A stretch of 60,905 bases of DNA from Bacteroidales bacterium (lineage in GTDB: Bacteria > Bacteroidota > Bacteroidia > Bacteroidales > F082). The stretch is taken from NCBI GenBank assembly GCA_017549805.1, contig JAFYNJ010000024.1, positions 1 to 60,905 on the forward strand, written 5' to 3'. Shown here piece by piece: positions 34,952 to 44,522 of this stretch. The notes under the pieces are model-generated. The model was given only the letters and a program-made list of their open reading frames with translations. It had not been told where the DNA came from and made no database searches. The position numbers were made by a program, and so were the translations under genes. Each line of letters opens with the position of its first letter. The first letter of the stretch is position 1.

Positions 34952-35658
34952 AAATCGCACTTTTAGGATACGGAAAAATGGGCCACGAGGTAGAGAAAAA
35001 CGCCCTCGCCCAAGGTCATGAAATCGTAGTCACCATCGACAACGAGCAGGAATGGAACGAACGCATCGACCTTCTGAAAAAGGCCGATGTGGCCATCGAG
35101 TTCAGTCAGCCCGACCAGGCTTTCGCCAACATCAACCGTTGTTTCGACCTGCATCTGCCCATTGTGGTAGGCACCACCGCCTGGTATGACCGTCTTGACG
35201 AAGTCAAACAGCGCTGCAATAGCGAAGGCCAGAGCCTGTTTTACGCGCCCAATTTCAGCATTGGGATGAACATGGTCTTCATGTTGAACAAGCAGCTTGC
35301 GCGTTTTGCCGAGCAATACGGCTATTCCCTCAAAGTAGCCGAAACCCATCATATCCACAAGCTTGACAAACCCAGCGGCACAGCGGCCAAGCTTGCCAAC
35401 GACATTCTTGCCGAGAGCGGCCGTTACCAGCGCTGGAGCATTGAAGAGCCCTTCCCTTCCGACACCCTCCCCATCGAGGTCACCCGTGAAGGCGAAGTGT
35501 TCGGCATCCACAGCATCACCGCCTTATCCTCCGCCGACCGCATCACCCTTACACACGAAGCCTTCAGTAGAGAAGGCCTGGCCAAAGGCGCTCTTGCCGC
35601 CGCTCAATTCCTCATTGGCAAAACTGGGGTGTTTACTATGGTAGACTTGTTTTGTTGA
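34948..35658 (+). CDS. dapB: 4-hydroxy-tetrahydrodipicolinate reductase
   Basis: A 236-residue NAD(P)H-dependent reductase in lysine and diaminopimelate synthesis, supplying peptidoglycan precursors. The Rossmann start is MKIALLGYGKMG. The catalytic and substrate motif AETHHIHKLDKPSGTA contains the general-acid histidine and lysine. The C-terminus has RLTLTHEAFSREGLAKGAL-like family residues. It is slightly shorter than E. coli DapB (273), as is common in Bacteroidota. ATGA overlap with the DUF5683 gene indicates translational coupling. It ends the parA operon at a terminator. Confidence 0.95.
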   Translation: MKIALLGYGKMGHEVEKNALAQGHEIVVTIDNEQEWNERIDLLKKADVAIEFSQPDQAFANINRCFDLHLPIVVGTTAWYDRLDEVKQRCNSEGQSLFYAPNFSIGMNMVFMLNKQLARFAEQYGYSLKVAETHHIHKLDKPSGTAAKLANDILAESGRYQRWSIEEPFPSDTLPIEVTREGEVFGIHSITALSSADRITLTHEAFSREGLAKGALAAAQFLIGKTGVFTMVDLFC

Positions 35659-35663
35659 AAACT

Positions 35664-35699
35664 AATAGCCGTCAAAACTAACCCTGACGGCTATTTTTA
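35664..35699 (+). terminator. Rho-independent terminator after dapB
   Basis: Stem AATAGCCGTCA/TGACGGCTATT (11 bp, 10-base loop) followed by TTTA. It begins 5 bases after the stop. Confidence 0.92.
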
Positions 35700-35700
35700 T

Positions 35701-35708
35701 TATTTTTG
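35701..35708 (+). promoter_or_regulatory. -7 box of the lepB-ftsK operon
   Basis: TATTTTTG directly behind the dapB terminator, about 53 bases before the lepB ATG. Confidence 0.55.
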
Positions 35709-35714
35709 CAAAAT

Positions 35715-35733
35715 AATAACCGCGATGGTTATT
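35715..35733. repeat. Short inverted repeat in the lepB leader
   Basis: AATAACC-GCGAT-GGTTATT, a perfect 7-bp inverted repeat placed where transcription of the lepB operon would begin. It could be an operator or a 5' mRNA hairpin. Confidence 0.5.
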
Positions 35734-35761
35734 CGTTAGTATTGAAATAACTCATCAAAAC

Positions 35762-37276
35762 ATGTCACTCATACTTTTCATCATCCTTGTCCCGGCCCTG
35801 TTCACCATCCCGATTGCATTCACTTGGAAACAGTTCAAAGCCGCAGGACAAAAGGGCTGGCAGGCCTTTATCCCTTATCTCAACATTTTTGTGCTGCTGA
35901 AGATCATCAAGAAACACAAGAAATTCTGGTGGTGGTTCTTCATCATCTTCCCGTATATCAACATCTTCATGCTCTTCCTGATGCTCATCGAGTTAGGCAA
36001 ATGCTTCGGCCGGTTCAAGGTTTGGGAGGAGTTCATGGCCGCCGTGTTGCCTTTCATCTTCTTCCCGCTCATCGTAAAGGATGACCCGTATCAAGACCCT
36101 GCCACCGCCAAGCGGCCCAAGAAATCGACTGCCCGCGAGTGGTTCGACGCCATCGTCTTTGCCGTAGTGGCCGCCTTGATCATCCGCACCTACGTATTCG
36201 AAGCCTTCACCATCCCGACCTCCAGCATGGAGAAATCACTCTGCGTGGGCGACTATCTTATAGTAAGCAAAATCCATTACGGACCCAAGCGTCCCAACAC
36301 ACCTTTGTCGTTCCCCTTCGTGCATAATACCCTACCTTTTAGCACTACCAAGAAATCCTACCTTGAATGGATCAAGTTGCCTTATCACCGCCATCCCGGT
36401 GTCTCCACCATCAAGCGCAACGACCCCATCGTGTTCAACTATCCCGCAGGCGACACCGTATGCGACAAGTTCCAGAGTAGTGTGAGCTATTACGACCTCA
36501 TTCGTGAATACGGCCGCAAACGGGTTTGGACCGACCATGAAGCCTTTGGCAACGTCATCGCCCATCCCGTGGACAAGCGCGAGAATTATGTGAAGCGCCT
36601 CATCGGCATGCCCGGCGACAAACTCCAAATCATCGACGGCGTTGTGTATATCGACGGAGAGAAGGGCTTCCAACCCGAAAACATGCAATTCAGTTATACC
36701 GTCACCACCACCGGCAATGGCATCAACAAACGAATCCTTGAGAAATACAACATCAGCGAAGGCTATCGCGGTGCCAACCCCAATGAAGCCATCCTGAACA
36801 TCAGCGAAAAGGTGGCCGAAGAGCTGCGTCAGCACTCCTTCATCACTTCGGTGGAGCGCAACATCACCCCTGCCGGCGCCGACCTGCGTCCCGAGATCTT
36901 CCCACACCGTCCCGACCTCTATCCCTGGAATGTTGACAACTACGGTCCCATCGAGATTCCCAAGAAAGGCCAGACCGTGAAACTCACCTTGGAAAACCTG
37001 CCTCTTTATGAAAGGATCATCCATGCCTACGAGCTCCACGACCTGCAAGTCAAAGGCGACCAAATCCTGATCGACGGACAACCTGCCGACAGCTACACCT
37101 TCGAAATGGACTACTACTGGATGATGGGCGACAACCGCCACAACTCCGCCGACTCTCGCTACTGGGGCTTCGTCCCGGAAAACCATATTGTCGGCAAAGC
37201 CGTGTTCGTATGGCTCTCCCTTGACAAGGAAAAAGGCGGCATCCGCTGGAAACGCATGTTCCGTATCCCAAAATAA
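35762..37276 (+). CDS. lepB: Signal peptidase I
   Basis: A 504-residue inner-membrane serine peptidase that removes Sec/Tat signal peptides. It has three N-terminal hydrophobic segments (about 1-20, 36-75 and 92-105), then the anchor near 128-148. The catalytic dyad is Ser155 in FTIPTSSMEKSL and Lys278 in NYVKRLIGMPGD, and the GDNRHNSADSRYWGFVPENHIVGKA box is intact. It is much longer than E. coli LepB (324) because of the extra N-terminal membrane region and an insertion around 320-420, both usual in Bacteroidota. It is first gene of an operon running through ftsK. Confidence 0.95.
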   Translation: MSLILFIILVPALFTIPIAFTWKQFKAAGQKGWQAFIPYLNIFVLLKIIKKHKKFWWWFFIIFPYINIFMLFLMLIELGKCFGRFKVWEEFMAAVLPFIFFPLIVKDDPYQDPATAKRPKKSTAREWFDAIVFAVVAALIIRTYVFEAFTIPTSSMEKSLCVGDYLIVSKIHYGPKRPNTPLSFPFVHNTLPFSTTKKSYLEWIKLPYHRHPGVSTIKRNDPIVFNYPAGDTVCDKFQSSVSYYDLIREYGRKRVWTDHEAFGNVIAHPVDKRENYVKRLIGMPGDKLQIIDGVVYIDGEKGFQPENMQFSYTVTTTGNGINKRILEKYNISEGYRGANPNEAILNISEKVAEELRQHSFITSVERNITPAGADLRPEIFPHRPDLYPWNVDNYGPIEIPKKGQTVKLTLENLPLYERIIHAYELHDLQVKGDQILIDGQPADSYTFEMDYYWMMGDNRHNSADSRYWGFVPENHIVGKAVFVWLSLDKEKGGIRWKRMFRIPK

Positions 37277-37300
37277 CCAATTCTTTGAAGACAAATCACA

Positions 37301-39898
37301 ATGGCAGAAAACAAGATAAAAGAAAACACCTTCAAGCCCAAGCCGCAGCCGACGCCTGTGATTGAAGAGCCCGTCGAGAAAAAGCAACTCCCCGAGAAGA
37401 AGACGGAAAAACCCAAGAAAGAGAAGACTGTCAAGGAGAAAAAGGAAAAGAAAGCCAAACAACCTCGCACGGCAGATCCCCGCATCAAATACATCGTGGG
37501 CTTCCTGTTGCTGTGCCTCGCCTTCTTCCTGGGCATCTCCCTCCTCTCTTTCTTTATCAGCTACTTTAACGGCTCCTATCATGAAACGGGTACCACGCTC
37601 TTCGGCAAAGCAATCCAATTTGACAACATCACCGGAAAATTCGGGTCCTACCTTTCCCAAGTTTTGGTCAAGGAGTCGTTTGGACTGGGTTCTGTTTTCT
37701 TTGTGTATCTGCTGACCATCATCGGACTGTATTACACCATCGGCACAAAAATCAAGATGTGGAACATCTGGAAATGGGCTATCATGATGCTGGCTTGGCT
37801 GCCGTTACTGTTTGGATTCATCAACTTTGTCGCCCCCAACAAAGCCTGTGAGATTTTCGGTGGTGCCGTTGGGAAATTCTTGAATGCCAACATCTTCAAC
37901 TTCATGGGCAAGTCGGGTGTGATCCTCACCATCGTCTTTGTCTTCCTGCTTTATCTCCTCTTCGAGTTTAACCTGAACATGGACGCCATCAAGGAATGGC
38001 GCGAGCGCAGGGCGGAACGCAAAGCAGCCAAACAGAATCCCGAGAACGACCCATTCAACAATCCGTACGATTTCGACGACAATGACGACAACCATTTTGG
38101 CGATGATGAAACCAACCCTGACGACAACGAGATCGACCCGAATGATTTCAATGATGACGATGACCTTCCACCCATCACGGTGATTCATAGGCCTACAGAG
38201 AATACCATACGCGACAACGAGAACAACAGTCCCGTCGAAGGACCCGAGGGCCAAAACGACGACACTCCCATGGAAGTGGTCAATCCAACAACCGACAATG
38301 TTGAGTTGGTCATTGAGAAAACACCTGACGAGAAGACCATCGTGGACGGGAAAGAACATCACACCATCGACACACCTTACGATCCGCATTATGAGCTCAG
38401 CAACTTCCAGTTCCCCACCCTCGACCTGCTTACCGACTATGGCGACAAGCGTGCCGAAGTGAGCAACGAGGAATTGGAAGCCAACAAGACCAAGATTGTG
38501 GAGACATTGGGCAACTATGGCATCCAAATCGACAAGATCAAGGCCACCATCGGTCCAACGGTTACGTTGTATGAGATTGTTCCTGCTGCTGGCGTCCGTA
38601 TTTCAAGAATCAAGAATTTGGAGGACGACATCGCCTTGAGTTTAGCAGCCTTGGGCATTCGCATCATCGCCCCCATTCCCGGCAAGGGAACCATCGGTAT
38701 CGAAGTGCCGAACAAGAAGCCAGAGACCGTCTCTATGAAGAGCGTGCTGAGCTCCGAGAAGTTCCAGAACAACAAGTTTGCCTTGCCATGCGCTATCGGC
38801 AAGACCATCTCCAACGAGACCTACGTCTTCGACTTGGCCAAGATGCCTCATATCCTGATGGCCGGTGCCACGGGACAAGGCAAATCGGTCGGCCTGAACG
38901 CCATCATTGCCTCGCTGCTCTACAGCAAGCATCCCTCCGACCTGAAGTTCATCATGGTGGACCCCAAGAAGGTGGAGCTTACCCTATACAACCGCATCGA
39001 ACGCCATTACCTGGCCAAGTTGCCCGACAATGAAGACGCCATCATCACCGATGTGAAACAGGTGGTACGCACGCTCAACTCCCTCTGCATCGAGATGGAC
39101 CAGCGCTACGACCTCCTCAAGGCCGCCCAATGCCGCAACATCATCGAATACAACGAGAAATTCAAGAGCCGTCGCCTGCTGCCCACTGAGGGTCACCGTT
39201 TCCTGCCATACATTGTATTAGTGGTCGATGAGTTTGCCGACCTCATCATGACGGCAGGCCGCGACGTGGAAGCCCCCATTGCTCGACTGGCACAGCTGGC
39301 ACGCGCTATCGGCATCCACCTCATCATCGCCACCCAGCGGCCTTCGGTGAATATCATCACCGGCTCCATCAAGGCTAACTTCCCGGCCCGTATCGCTTTC
39401 CGCGTCATCTCGCAAGTCGACTCCAAGACCATCCTCGACCAAAGCGGCGCCAACCAGCTCATCGGACGCGGCGACATGCTGCTTTCCACAGGCAATGACC
39501 TGGTGCGTCTGCAATGCGCTTTCATCGATACACCCGAAGTGGAGAAGATCACCTCCTTCATCGGTGAACAGCGCGGCTTCAGCGAGCCGTTCCTGCTGCC
39601 TGAGGTGCCCGAAGAAGACAACGGCGAAGGCGGCGACTTCGAGGACGGCGACGAACGCGATCCATTGTTTGAGGATGCCGCACGCATCGTGGTGCAGACC
39701 CAGCAAGGCTCCACTTCCATGATCCAACGCAAACTCAAGCTCGGCTATAACCGCGCAGGCCGTATCATCGACCAGTTGGAAGCCGCAGGCATCGTGGGAC
39801 CCTTCTCCGGAAGCAAGTCGCGTGAGGTAAAAGTGGCCAACGAATTCGCTTTGGAACAGATTTTGAAGGATATCGAGCTCAAAGACCAGGGAATATGA
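37301..39898 (+). CDS. ftsK: DNA translocase FtsK/SpoIIIE
   Basis: An 865-residue septal DNA pump that clears the chromosome from the division site. It has a basic N-terminus, four membrane helices (about residues 65-90, 130-147, 155-178 and 207-225), a strongly acidic Asp/Asn linker (about 245-290), the alpha/beta motor with Walker A GATGQGKSVG and Walker B VLVVDEFADLI, and a C-terminal winged-helix gamma domain (about 790-860) that reads orienting DNA motifs and activates XerCD. The acidic linker is short compared with the Pro/Gln linker of E. coli. Its stop overlaps the next start (ATGA). Confidence 0.96.
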   Translation: MAENKIKENTFKPKPQPTPVIEEPVEKKQLPEKKTEKPKKEKTVKEKKEKKAKQPRTADPRIKYIVGFLLLCLAFFLGISLLSFFISYFNGSYHETGTTLFGKAIQFDNITGKFGSYLSQVLVKESFGLGSVFFVYLLTIIGLYYTIGTKIKMWNIWKWAIMMLAWLPLLFGFINFVAPNKACEIFGGAVGKFLNANIFNFMGKSGVILTIVFVFLLYLLFEFNLNMDAIKEWRERRAERKAAKQNPENDPFNNPYDFDDNDDNHFGDDETNPDDNEIDPNDFNDDDDLPPITVIHRPTENTIRDNENNSPVEGPEGQNDDTPMEVVNPTTDNVELVIEKTPDEKTIVDGKEHHTIDTPYDPHYELSNFQFPTLDLLTDYGDKRAEVSNEELEANKTKIVETLGNYGIQIDKIKATIGPTVTLYEIVPAAGVRISRIKNLEDDIALSLAALGIRIIAPIPGKGTIGIEVPNKKPETVSMKSVLSSEKFQNNKFALPCAIGKTISNETYVFDLAKMPHILMAGATGQGKSVGLNAIIASLLYSKHPSDLKFIMVDPKKVELTLYNRIERHYLAKLPDNEDAIITDVKQVVRTLNSLCIEMDQRYDLLKAAQCRNIIEYNEKFKSRRLLPTEGHRFLPYIVLVVDEFADLIMTAGRDVEAPIARLAQLARAIGIHLIIATQRPSVNIITGSIKANFPARIAFRVISQVDSKTILDQSGANQLIGRGDMLLSTGNDLVRLQCAFIDTPEVEKITSFIGEQRGFSEPFLLPEVPEEDNGEGGDFEDGDERDPLFEDAARIVVQTQQGSTSMIQRKLKLGYNRAGRIIDQLEAAGIVGPFSGSKSREVKVANEFALEQILKDIELKDQGI

Positions 39899-40434
39899 AA
39901 AAGCACCTTCAAATCATCGTTGGCATCCTCATCATGTTTGCCACAAGTTCATTGTTAGCCCAAAGCAACAATGCAATCAAAAAGCTCACGCAATCCATCA
40001 GAAGCCACAAAAACATGGAGGTGAGCTTCACTTACCAAACCGTTGGCGATCCTAACGATACGGAAGAAGTCAAGGAAGGCAAGGCCTACTTCCAGGATAA
40101 GGCTTACAAGCTCCTCATGGAAGACCAACACGCCATTTCCAACGGAAAGACCACTTGGCATTATATCATCGAGGATAAGGAGGTCATGGTTGGCGATGCC
40201 ACCGACGACGACAATCCTTTCACGATTCTTGACAACCTCGAAAGAGACAGCTCGGGTATCACACCCGTCTTTGACCAAAAAGGCAACCTCAAAAAGTTGG
40301 AGGTCGAAATAGACGAAGGCGTCAAGATTATCCTGAACAACATCGAGATGAAGTTCGACCAAGACCTGAAAGACAGCTTCTTCACCTTTGACGAGAAGGC
40401 CTATCCCGACGTGGAAGTCATCGACATGAGATAG
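39895..40434 (+). CDS. LolA-like outer-membrane lipoprotein carrier
   Basis: A 179-residue periplasmic protein with signal MKKHLQIIVGILIMFATSSLLAQ. It has the LolA-like pattern: an N-terminal helix (NAIKKLTQSIRSHKNMEVSFTY), GKAYFQDKAYKLLMEDQ and TTWHYIIEDKEVMVGD. It would chaperone lipoproteins from the inner to the outer membrane, in keeping with the many lipoproteins in this window. It is translationally coupled to ftsK; ftsK-lolA adjacency is common in bacteria. Confidence 0.88.
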   Translation: MKKHLQIIVGILIMFATSSLLAQSNNAIKKLTQSIRSHKNMEVSFTYQTVGDPNDTEEVKEGKAYFQDKAYKLLMEDQHAISNGKTTWHYIIEDKEVMVGDATDDDNPFTILDNLERDSSGITPVFDQKGNLKKLEVEIDEGVKIILNNIEMKFDQDLKDSFFTFDEKAYPDVEVIDMR

Positions 40435-40455
40435 TCACCAAACCGAGTGAGAGGC

Positions 40456-41751
40456 ATGTTCAAGAAGATCATCAACACCTTCGGCACCAAGATCACGGCA
40501 GCGGTCATCAATTTCCTGATTGTCGTCCTCCTCTCACAAGTCCTCGGCGACACAGGCAAAGGCACGCAAGCCCTGCTGTTGGCCACCATCACCTTCATTC
40601 TCATCTTCTCAGACATCATCTGTGGCGCCAGCATCATCTACCTTACCCCTCGCCATTCTTTCAAGAAGATCTTGGTGGCATCCACCGTTTGGGCAGCCCT
40701 CATCGCAGTGGTGATGGGCTTCGCCATCTGGATGTTTTATCCCGATCTGGAGCCCAATCTGGTCCTGCATGTCGCCATCCTGTCGTTCATCTCCTCGCTC
40801 AGCAACATCAACTTCCGTTTTTTGGTTGGCAAGGAGGAAATCAAGAAGGCCAATTACAATACCTTGCTCCAACCCGTGTTGATGATCCTGACCTTGATGG
40901 TCTATTACCTCGTAATAAAGAGAACAGACATTTATGGTTATATCATCGCCCTTTACATCGCCTACGCAGGCACCTTCCTGCTGGGCATTTGGATGTTGCG
41001 CGGCGAGTATGCCAAGCTTGGGCAAGACAAGGACAGACAATACGCCCCTGTACTGAAGGACCTCTTCAAATACGGATTCCTCAACCAGACAGGACATTTC
41101 GTGCAGTTCTTCAACCTGCGTTTGAGCTACTATCTCCTCAAGAACTATATGGATGAAGGCCGCGTAGGCATCTTCTCCAACGCCGTCTCCCTGGCCGAGG
41201 CTATTTGGATTATCAGCAGCAGCATCGCTCTCGTGCAATATGCCCGCATCGCCAATGCTGAAGACCGTAGTTATTCCCAAAAGCTCACCTTGGATCTGAG
41301 CAAGATATGCCTTGTCGTATCTGCGGCAGCTATCGTAGTATTGTGTCTGTTGCCACCGGCAGTTTACACCTTCGTTTTCGGCCCCGAGTTCGGTGAAATG
41401 GCCGGCATCATCCGCATCCTCGCACCCGGTGTCCTGTTCTATTGCATCTTCCTGATCTTGGGACACTATTACTCTGGCATCGGACGCTACCAGATGAACA
41501 CCTTCGCCGCCCTGTGCGGATTGGTTGCCACCTGTGCCCTGGGCTTCACCTTGATTCCACGCTATGACATCACCGGCGCAGCCATCACATCGGCTGTATC
41601 CTATACCGTCAACGCCATCTTCCTGTTCGTCTTCTTCCTGAAGGAATCCCATTTCAAAGGCAAGGATTTCATCCTCAGGAAAAGCGAAGTGCAGAACTAC
41701 CTTGGCGAACTCAAGCAACAATTCTCGAAACAAAGCACTGACCATGAATAA
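40456..41751 (+). CDS. Polysaccharide/lipid-linked oligosaccharide flippase (MOP superfamily)
   Basis: A 431-residue integral membrane protein with about 12 hydrophobic segments from residue 8 to 400. It belongs to the MATE/PST polysaccharide exporter (Wzx-like) superfamily. The ATG at 40456 is preferred; a GTG three codons upstream is possible. Its neighbours are a SAM methyltransferase and a GT4 glycosyltransferase, the former overlapping its end by 8 bases, which supports a role in exporting a lipid-linked surface glycan. No polymerase or ligase gene is adjacent, so the specific polymer is unknown. Confidence 0.85.
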   Translation: MFKKIINTFGTKITAAVINFLIVVLLSQVLGDTGKGTQALLLATITFILIFSDIICGASIIYLTPRHSFKKILVASTVWAALIAVVMGFAIWMFYPDLEPNLVLHVAILSFISSLSNINFRFLVGKEEIKKANYNTLLQPVLMILTLMVYYLVIKRTDIYGYIIALYIAYAGTFLLGIWMLRGEYAKLGQDKDRQYAPVLKDLFKYGFLNQTGHFVQFFNLRLSYYLLKNYMDEGRVGIFSNAVSLAEAIWIISSSIALVQYARIANAEDRSYSQKLTLDLSKICLVVSAAAIVVLCLLPPAVYTFVFGPEFGEMAGIIRILAPGVLFYCIFLILGHYYSGIGRYQMNTFAALCGLVATCALGFTLIPRYDITGAAITSAVSYTVNAIFLFVFFLKESHFKGKDFILRKSEVQNYLGELKQQFSKQSTDHE

Positions 41752-42562
41752 AATACAGAAATTCACCAAAGCCGTTGGGCGCATCATCAGGCACCCCTAC
41801 CTGCTCAACCTCGTCCTACAGGATGAAAGCAGCAACAAGGAGGAGGTCATCCGCAAGTATGGCTTGAACGACGGGTTGCCCCTGCTGGAGATCAACGAGC
41901 TGTTTCCCGATTTCACGGAGGTTGCCAATCCATACGCCTACCTTTCGGGAGCTACCATGCCCATTGACATTGCCTTGTTGCGTGCGCTGGCGAAACGCTA
42001 TGAGGTGAAGGACTATTTCGAAATTGGCACTTGGCGCGGCGAGAGTGTAGCCAATTTGGCCGAAGTCGCCCAACATTGCGTCACCTTCAACCTGCCGAAA
42101 GAAGACATCGTCAAGCTGACTGGCAACCAACAGTATGCCGACCTGCATGGTTTCTTCAGCAAAGACCTGAGCAACGTTGAACAACTTTACGGCGACTCCC
42201 AAACCTTCGATTTTACACCGCATTTCGGCAAATACGACATGGTTTTTGTGGATGGCAACCACCATTATGAGAGCGTGAAGAAAGACACCGAGACCGCCTT
42301 CAAGCTACTGAAAGGCGAACGCAGCATCATTGTTTGGCACGACTACGGCCTCGATCCTGAAACCATCCGATGGGACGTGATGGGTGCCATCCTCGACGGT
42401 GCACCTGCCGAGAAACGCAAACACATCTATCATATCTCCAACACCCTGTGCGCCGTGTATCTGCCGGAGGATTTCCCCACCCATAAGCTTGTCCCATACG
42501 AGACACCACATAAATACTTCGAAATCGAAATCAAAACCCATCCTCTCATTCCTAATTCCTAA
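41744..42562 (+). CDS. Class I SAM-dependent methyltransferase (Methyltransf_24-like)
   Basis: A 272-residue cytoplasmic protein starting at ATG 41744, inside the last codons of the flippase gene. It has an N-terminal helical region, then motif I FEIGTWRGESVANLAE (about 113-128), YDMVFVDGNHHYESVKKD (motif with acidic metal or SAM ligand, about 180-197) and SIIVWHDYG. This layout fits Methyltransf_24, the group found with glycan biosynthesis clusters. It may modify a sugar or the glycan end before export. Its stop codon sits in the second unit of a heptanucleotide array. Confidence 0.8.
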   Translation: MNKIQKFTKAVGRIIRHPYLLNLVLQDESSNKEEVIRKYGLNDGLPLLEINELFPDFTEVANPYAYLSGATMPIDIALLRALAKRYEVKDYFEIGTWRGESVANLAEVAQHCVTFNLPKEDIVKLTGNQQYADLHGFFSKDLSNVEQLYGDSQTFDFTPHFGKYDMVFVDGNHHYESVKKDTETAFKLLKGERSIIVWHDYGLDPETIRWDVMGAILDGAPAEKRKHIYHISNTLCAVYLPEDFPTHKLVPYETPHKYFEIEIKTHPLIPNS

Positions 42563-42576
42563 CTCCTAACTCCTCA
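42549..42576 (+). repeat. Heptanucleotide tandem array (CTCCTAA type)
   Basis: Four 7-base units: TTCCTAA, TTCCTAA, CTCCTAA, CTCCTCA. The stop codon of the methyltransferase gene lies in unit 2 and the array ends 6 bases before the next ATG. Confidence 0.88.
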
Positions 42577-42582
42577 TCCAAG

Positions 42583-43722
42583 ATGAATGTCCTGCACCTG
42601 CTAAGCTGGTTCCCCACTCCCGACGATCCCACCCTGGGCAACTTCTGCGTCCGCATGATTGACGCCCTGCCCGAGGATTGCCATTCCGTCATCCTTTCGG
42701 TGTGCGACGGCAAGGACATGAAGCAGTCCTTTGAAATCAAGGAGCTTAAGGGACAACACCACACCCATGTGCAGATCTACATCCGTCCGCCAAAGAACAA
42801 CACCTTGCGCAAGCTCGAGATGTTGCGGATGTACCAGGTTGGTCTGCGTTATGTAAAAAAACATCTCTTCAGGCCCGATCTGATCCACCTACATGTGACC
42901 TATCCTCTCGGGCAGGTGGCTTTGCTTTGGCACAAACTCTATGGCTATCCATACGTCCTCACCGAACATTGGACCATTTACCAGCCTCAAAACCAAGACG
43001 TTTTGGTCGGTCAATTGAAGAAGAAAATCGTCAAGATTGCCAACCATGCCGAGCTTATCATGCCCGTCAGCCTCGACCTTCAGCATTGCATGGAGCGCCA
43101 TGGCGTTCACAACCGTTTTCAGGTGATTTACAACTTGGCAAACACCGACTTGTTCCGTCTAGGGGAAGGCCATCAAAACGGCAAGAAACACCTACTGCAC
43201 ATCTCCACCTTGCGCGACGAGGCCAAGAACTTCAACGGCATCCTTCGCGTGGTTGAAAGGCTCAGGCAACAACGCGACGATTTCGAGCTGCACGTCATCC
43301 ACGACTACGAGGCGCCCGAGTTTAAAGCTTTTGTAAAGGAGCACAACCTCACGGATTGCGTCGTTTTTCACGGCAAGAAGACCTCCGCCGAGGTGGCTGA
43401 AGCTTTTGCAAGTGCCGACGGATTCGTATTGTTCTCCAACTTCGAGAACCTGCCTTGCGTCATCGTGGAGGCCTTTGCCTCAGGCGTTCCCGTGCTGACC
43501 ACCGATGTGGGAGGCATCGCCGAGATTGTCAACCCCGAACGCGGCATCCTCATCCATTCGGGCGACGAAGATGCTTTGCTGCAAGGGATGAACACACTGC
43601 TCGACCATTCCGACGAGTTCGACAAGACAGCCATCAGGCAATATGCCTTAAAGACCTTTGCCGTACCCATCATCGGGCAGCAAATTGCAGATGCCTATAA
43701 AACAGTGGTAAAAAAAGCCTAA
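42583..43722 (+). CDS. Glycosyltransferase family 4
   Basis: A 379-residue cytoplasmic GT-B glycosyltransferase. The N-terminal domain starts MNVLHLLSWFPTPDDPTLGNF. The C-terminal nucleotide-sugar domain has LLHISTLRDEAKNFNGILR, FHGKKTSAEVAEAFASADGFVLFSN and the E-x7-E-like motif VIVEAFASGVPVLTTDVGGIAEIV. The sugar donor is unknown. It is the last gene of the lepB-started run and converges with lpxA with 2 bases between stops; no terminator hairpin was seen there. Confidence 0.92.
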   Translation: MNVLHLLSWFPTPDDPTLGNFCVRMIDALPEDCHSVILSVCDGKDMKQSFEIKELKGQHHTHVQIYIRPPKNNTLRKLEMLRMYQVGLRYVKKHLFRPDLIHLHVTYPLGQVALLWHKLYGYPYVLTEHWTIYQPQNQDVLVGQLKKKIVKIANHAELIMPVSLDLQHCMERHGVHNRFQVIYNLANTDLFRLGEGHQNGKKHLLHISTLRDEAKNFNGILRVVERLRQQRDDFELHVIHDYEAPEFKAFVKEHNLTDCVVFHGKKTSAEVAEAFASADGFVLFSNFENLPCVIVEAFASGVPVLTTDVGGIAEIVNPERGILIHSGDEDALLQGMNTLLDHSDEFDKTAIRQYALKTFAVPIIGQQIADAYKTVVKKA

Positions 43723-43724
43723 GC

Positions 43725-44510
43725 TTATTCTCCAACGGTATTCTTCATTATACCGATCTTGGAGTCTTCAATGAATTTCACGATCACATCGAGATCCTCG
43801 GAAGCGGGAAGGTTGGCCTTGATGTACTGAACGGCCTGGGAAACATTCATCCCCGCACTATAGATCACGCGATACACATCCTGGATTGCATTGATGCGTT
43901 CCTTGGTGAAGCCCCTTCTGCCCAAGCCGATATAATTCACGCCAGCATAAGAGACTGGGTAGCCCGTACCCGTCTTGACAAATGGCGGGATGTCCTTATT
44001 GATCATGGCACCGCCGGAAATCATGACATGGGCGCCGATGCGGCAGAACTGGCTCACTGCAGCCAAACCACCCAAGATGGCCCAATCGTCAACAATGATG
44101 TGTCCAGCCAGGGAAGCCACGTTCGACATGATGACATGGTCGCCAAGATAGCAATCGTGTGCCACATGCGTGAAGGCCATCAGCAGGCAATCCTTACCCA
44201 CAACGGTCTTCCCAGAAGCAGCCGTACCTTTGTTGACGGTGGCTGACTCACGCACCGTGGTGCCATCGCCGATATAGCAATAGGTGATCTCACCCTTGTA
44301 TTTCAAATCCTGTGGAATGGCTGAAATGACCGCTCCAGGGAAAATCTTGCAGTTCTTTCCGATACGAGCCCCATCCATAATGGTGGCATTCGGACCGACC
44401 CAGGTACCGGCACCAATCTCAACGTCTTCACCGATCCAAGCAAACGGTTCAATCTTAACATCATCGGCAATACGGGCGTTCGGATGGATATAGGCTAAAG
44501 GCTGATTCAT
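43725..44510 (-). CDS. lpxA: UDP-N-acetylglucosamine acyltransferase
   Basis: A 261-residue left-handed beta-helix acyltransferase, the first enzyme of lipid A synthesis, adding a hydroxyacyl chain to UDP-GlcNAc. It opens with YIHPNARIADDVKIEPFAWIGEDVEIG hexapeptide repeats, has the catalytic histidine in AFTHVAHDCYLGDHVIMSN, and ends in a helical C-terminus with the typical YTRGFTKERI-like stretch (GRRGFTKERINAI). It is transcribed after lpxC, 12 bases downstream. Confidence 0.95.
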   Translation of the reverse strand: MNQPLAYIHPNARIADDVKIEPFAWIGEDVEIGAGTWVGPNATIMDGARIGKNCKIFPGAVISAIPQDLKYKGEITYCYIGDGTTVRESATVNKGTAASGKTVVGKDCLLMAFTHVAHDCYLGDHVIMSNVASLAGHIIVDDWAILGGLAAVSQFCRIGAHVMISGGAMINKDIPPFVKTGTGYPVSYAGVNYIGLGRRGFTKERINAIQDVYRVIYSAGMNVSQAVQYIKANLPASEDLDVIVKFIEDSKIGIMKNTVGE

Positions 44511-44522
44511 AGTTCGATTGTT

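Noticed and set aside
36332-37660. A 442-codon open frame on the minus strand
   Set aside because: It covers lepB and the start of ftsK in antisense, has no domain and no promoter.
40609-41787. A 392-codon minus-strand open frame
   Set aside because: It is antisense to the flippase gene. Its polar, Glu/Gln/Asp-rich translation is what the reverse of a membrane protein gives.
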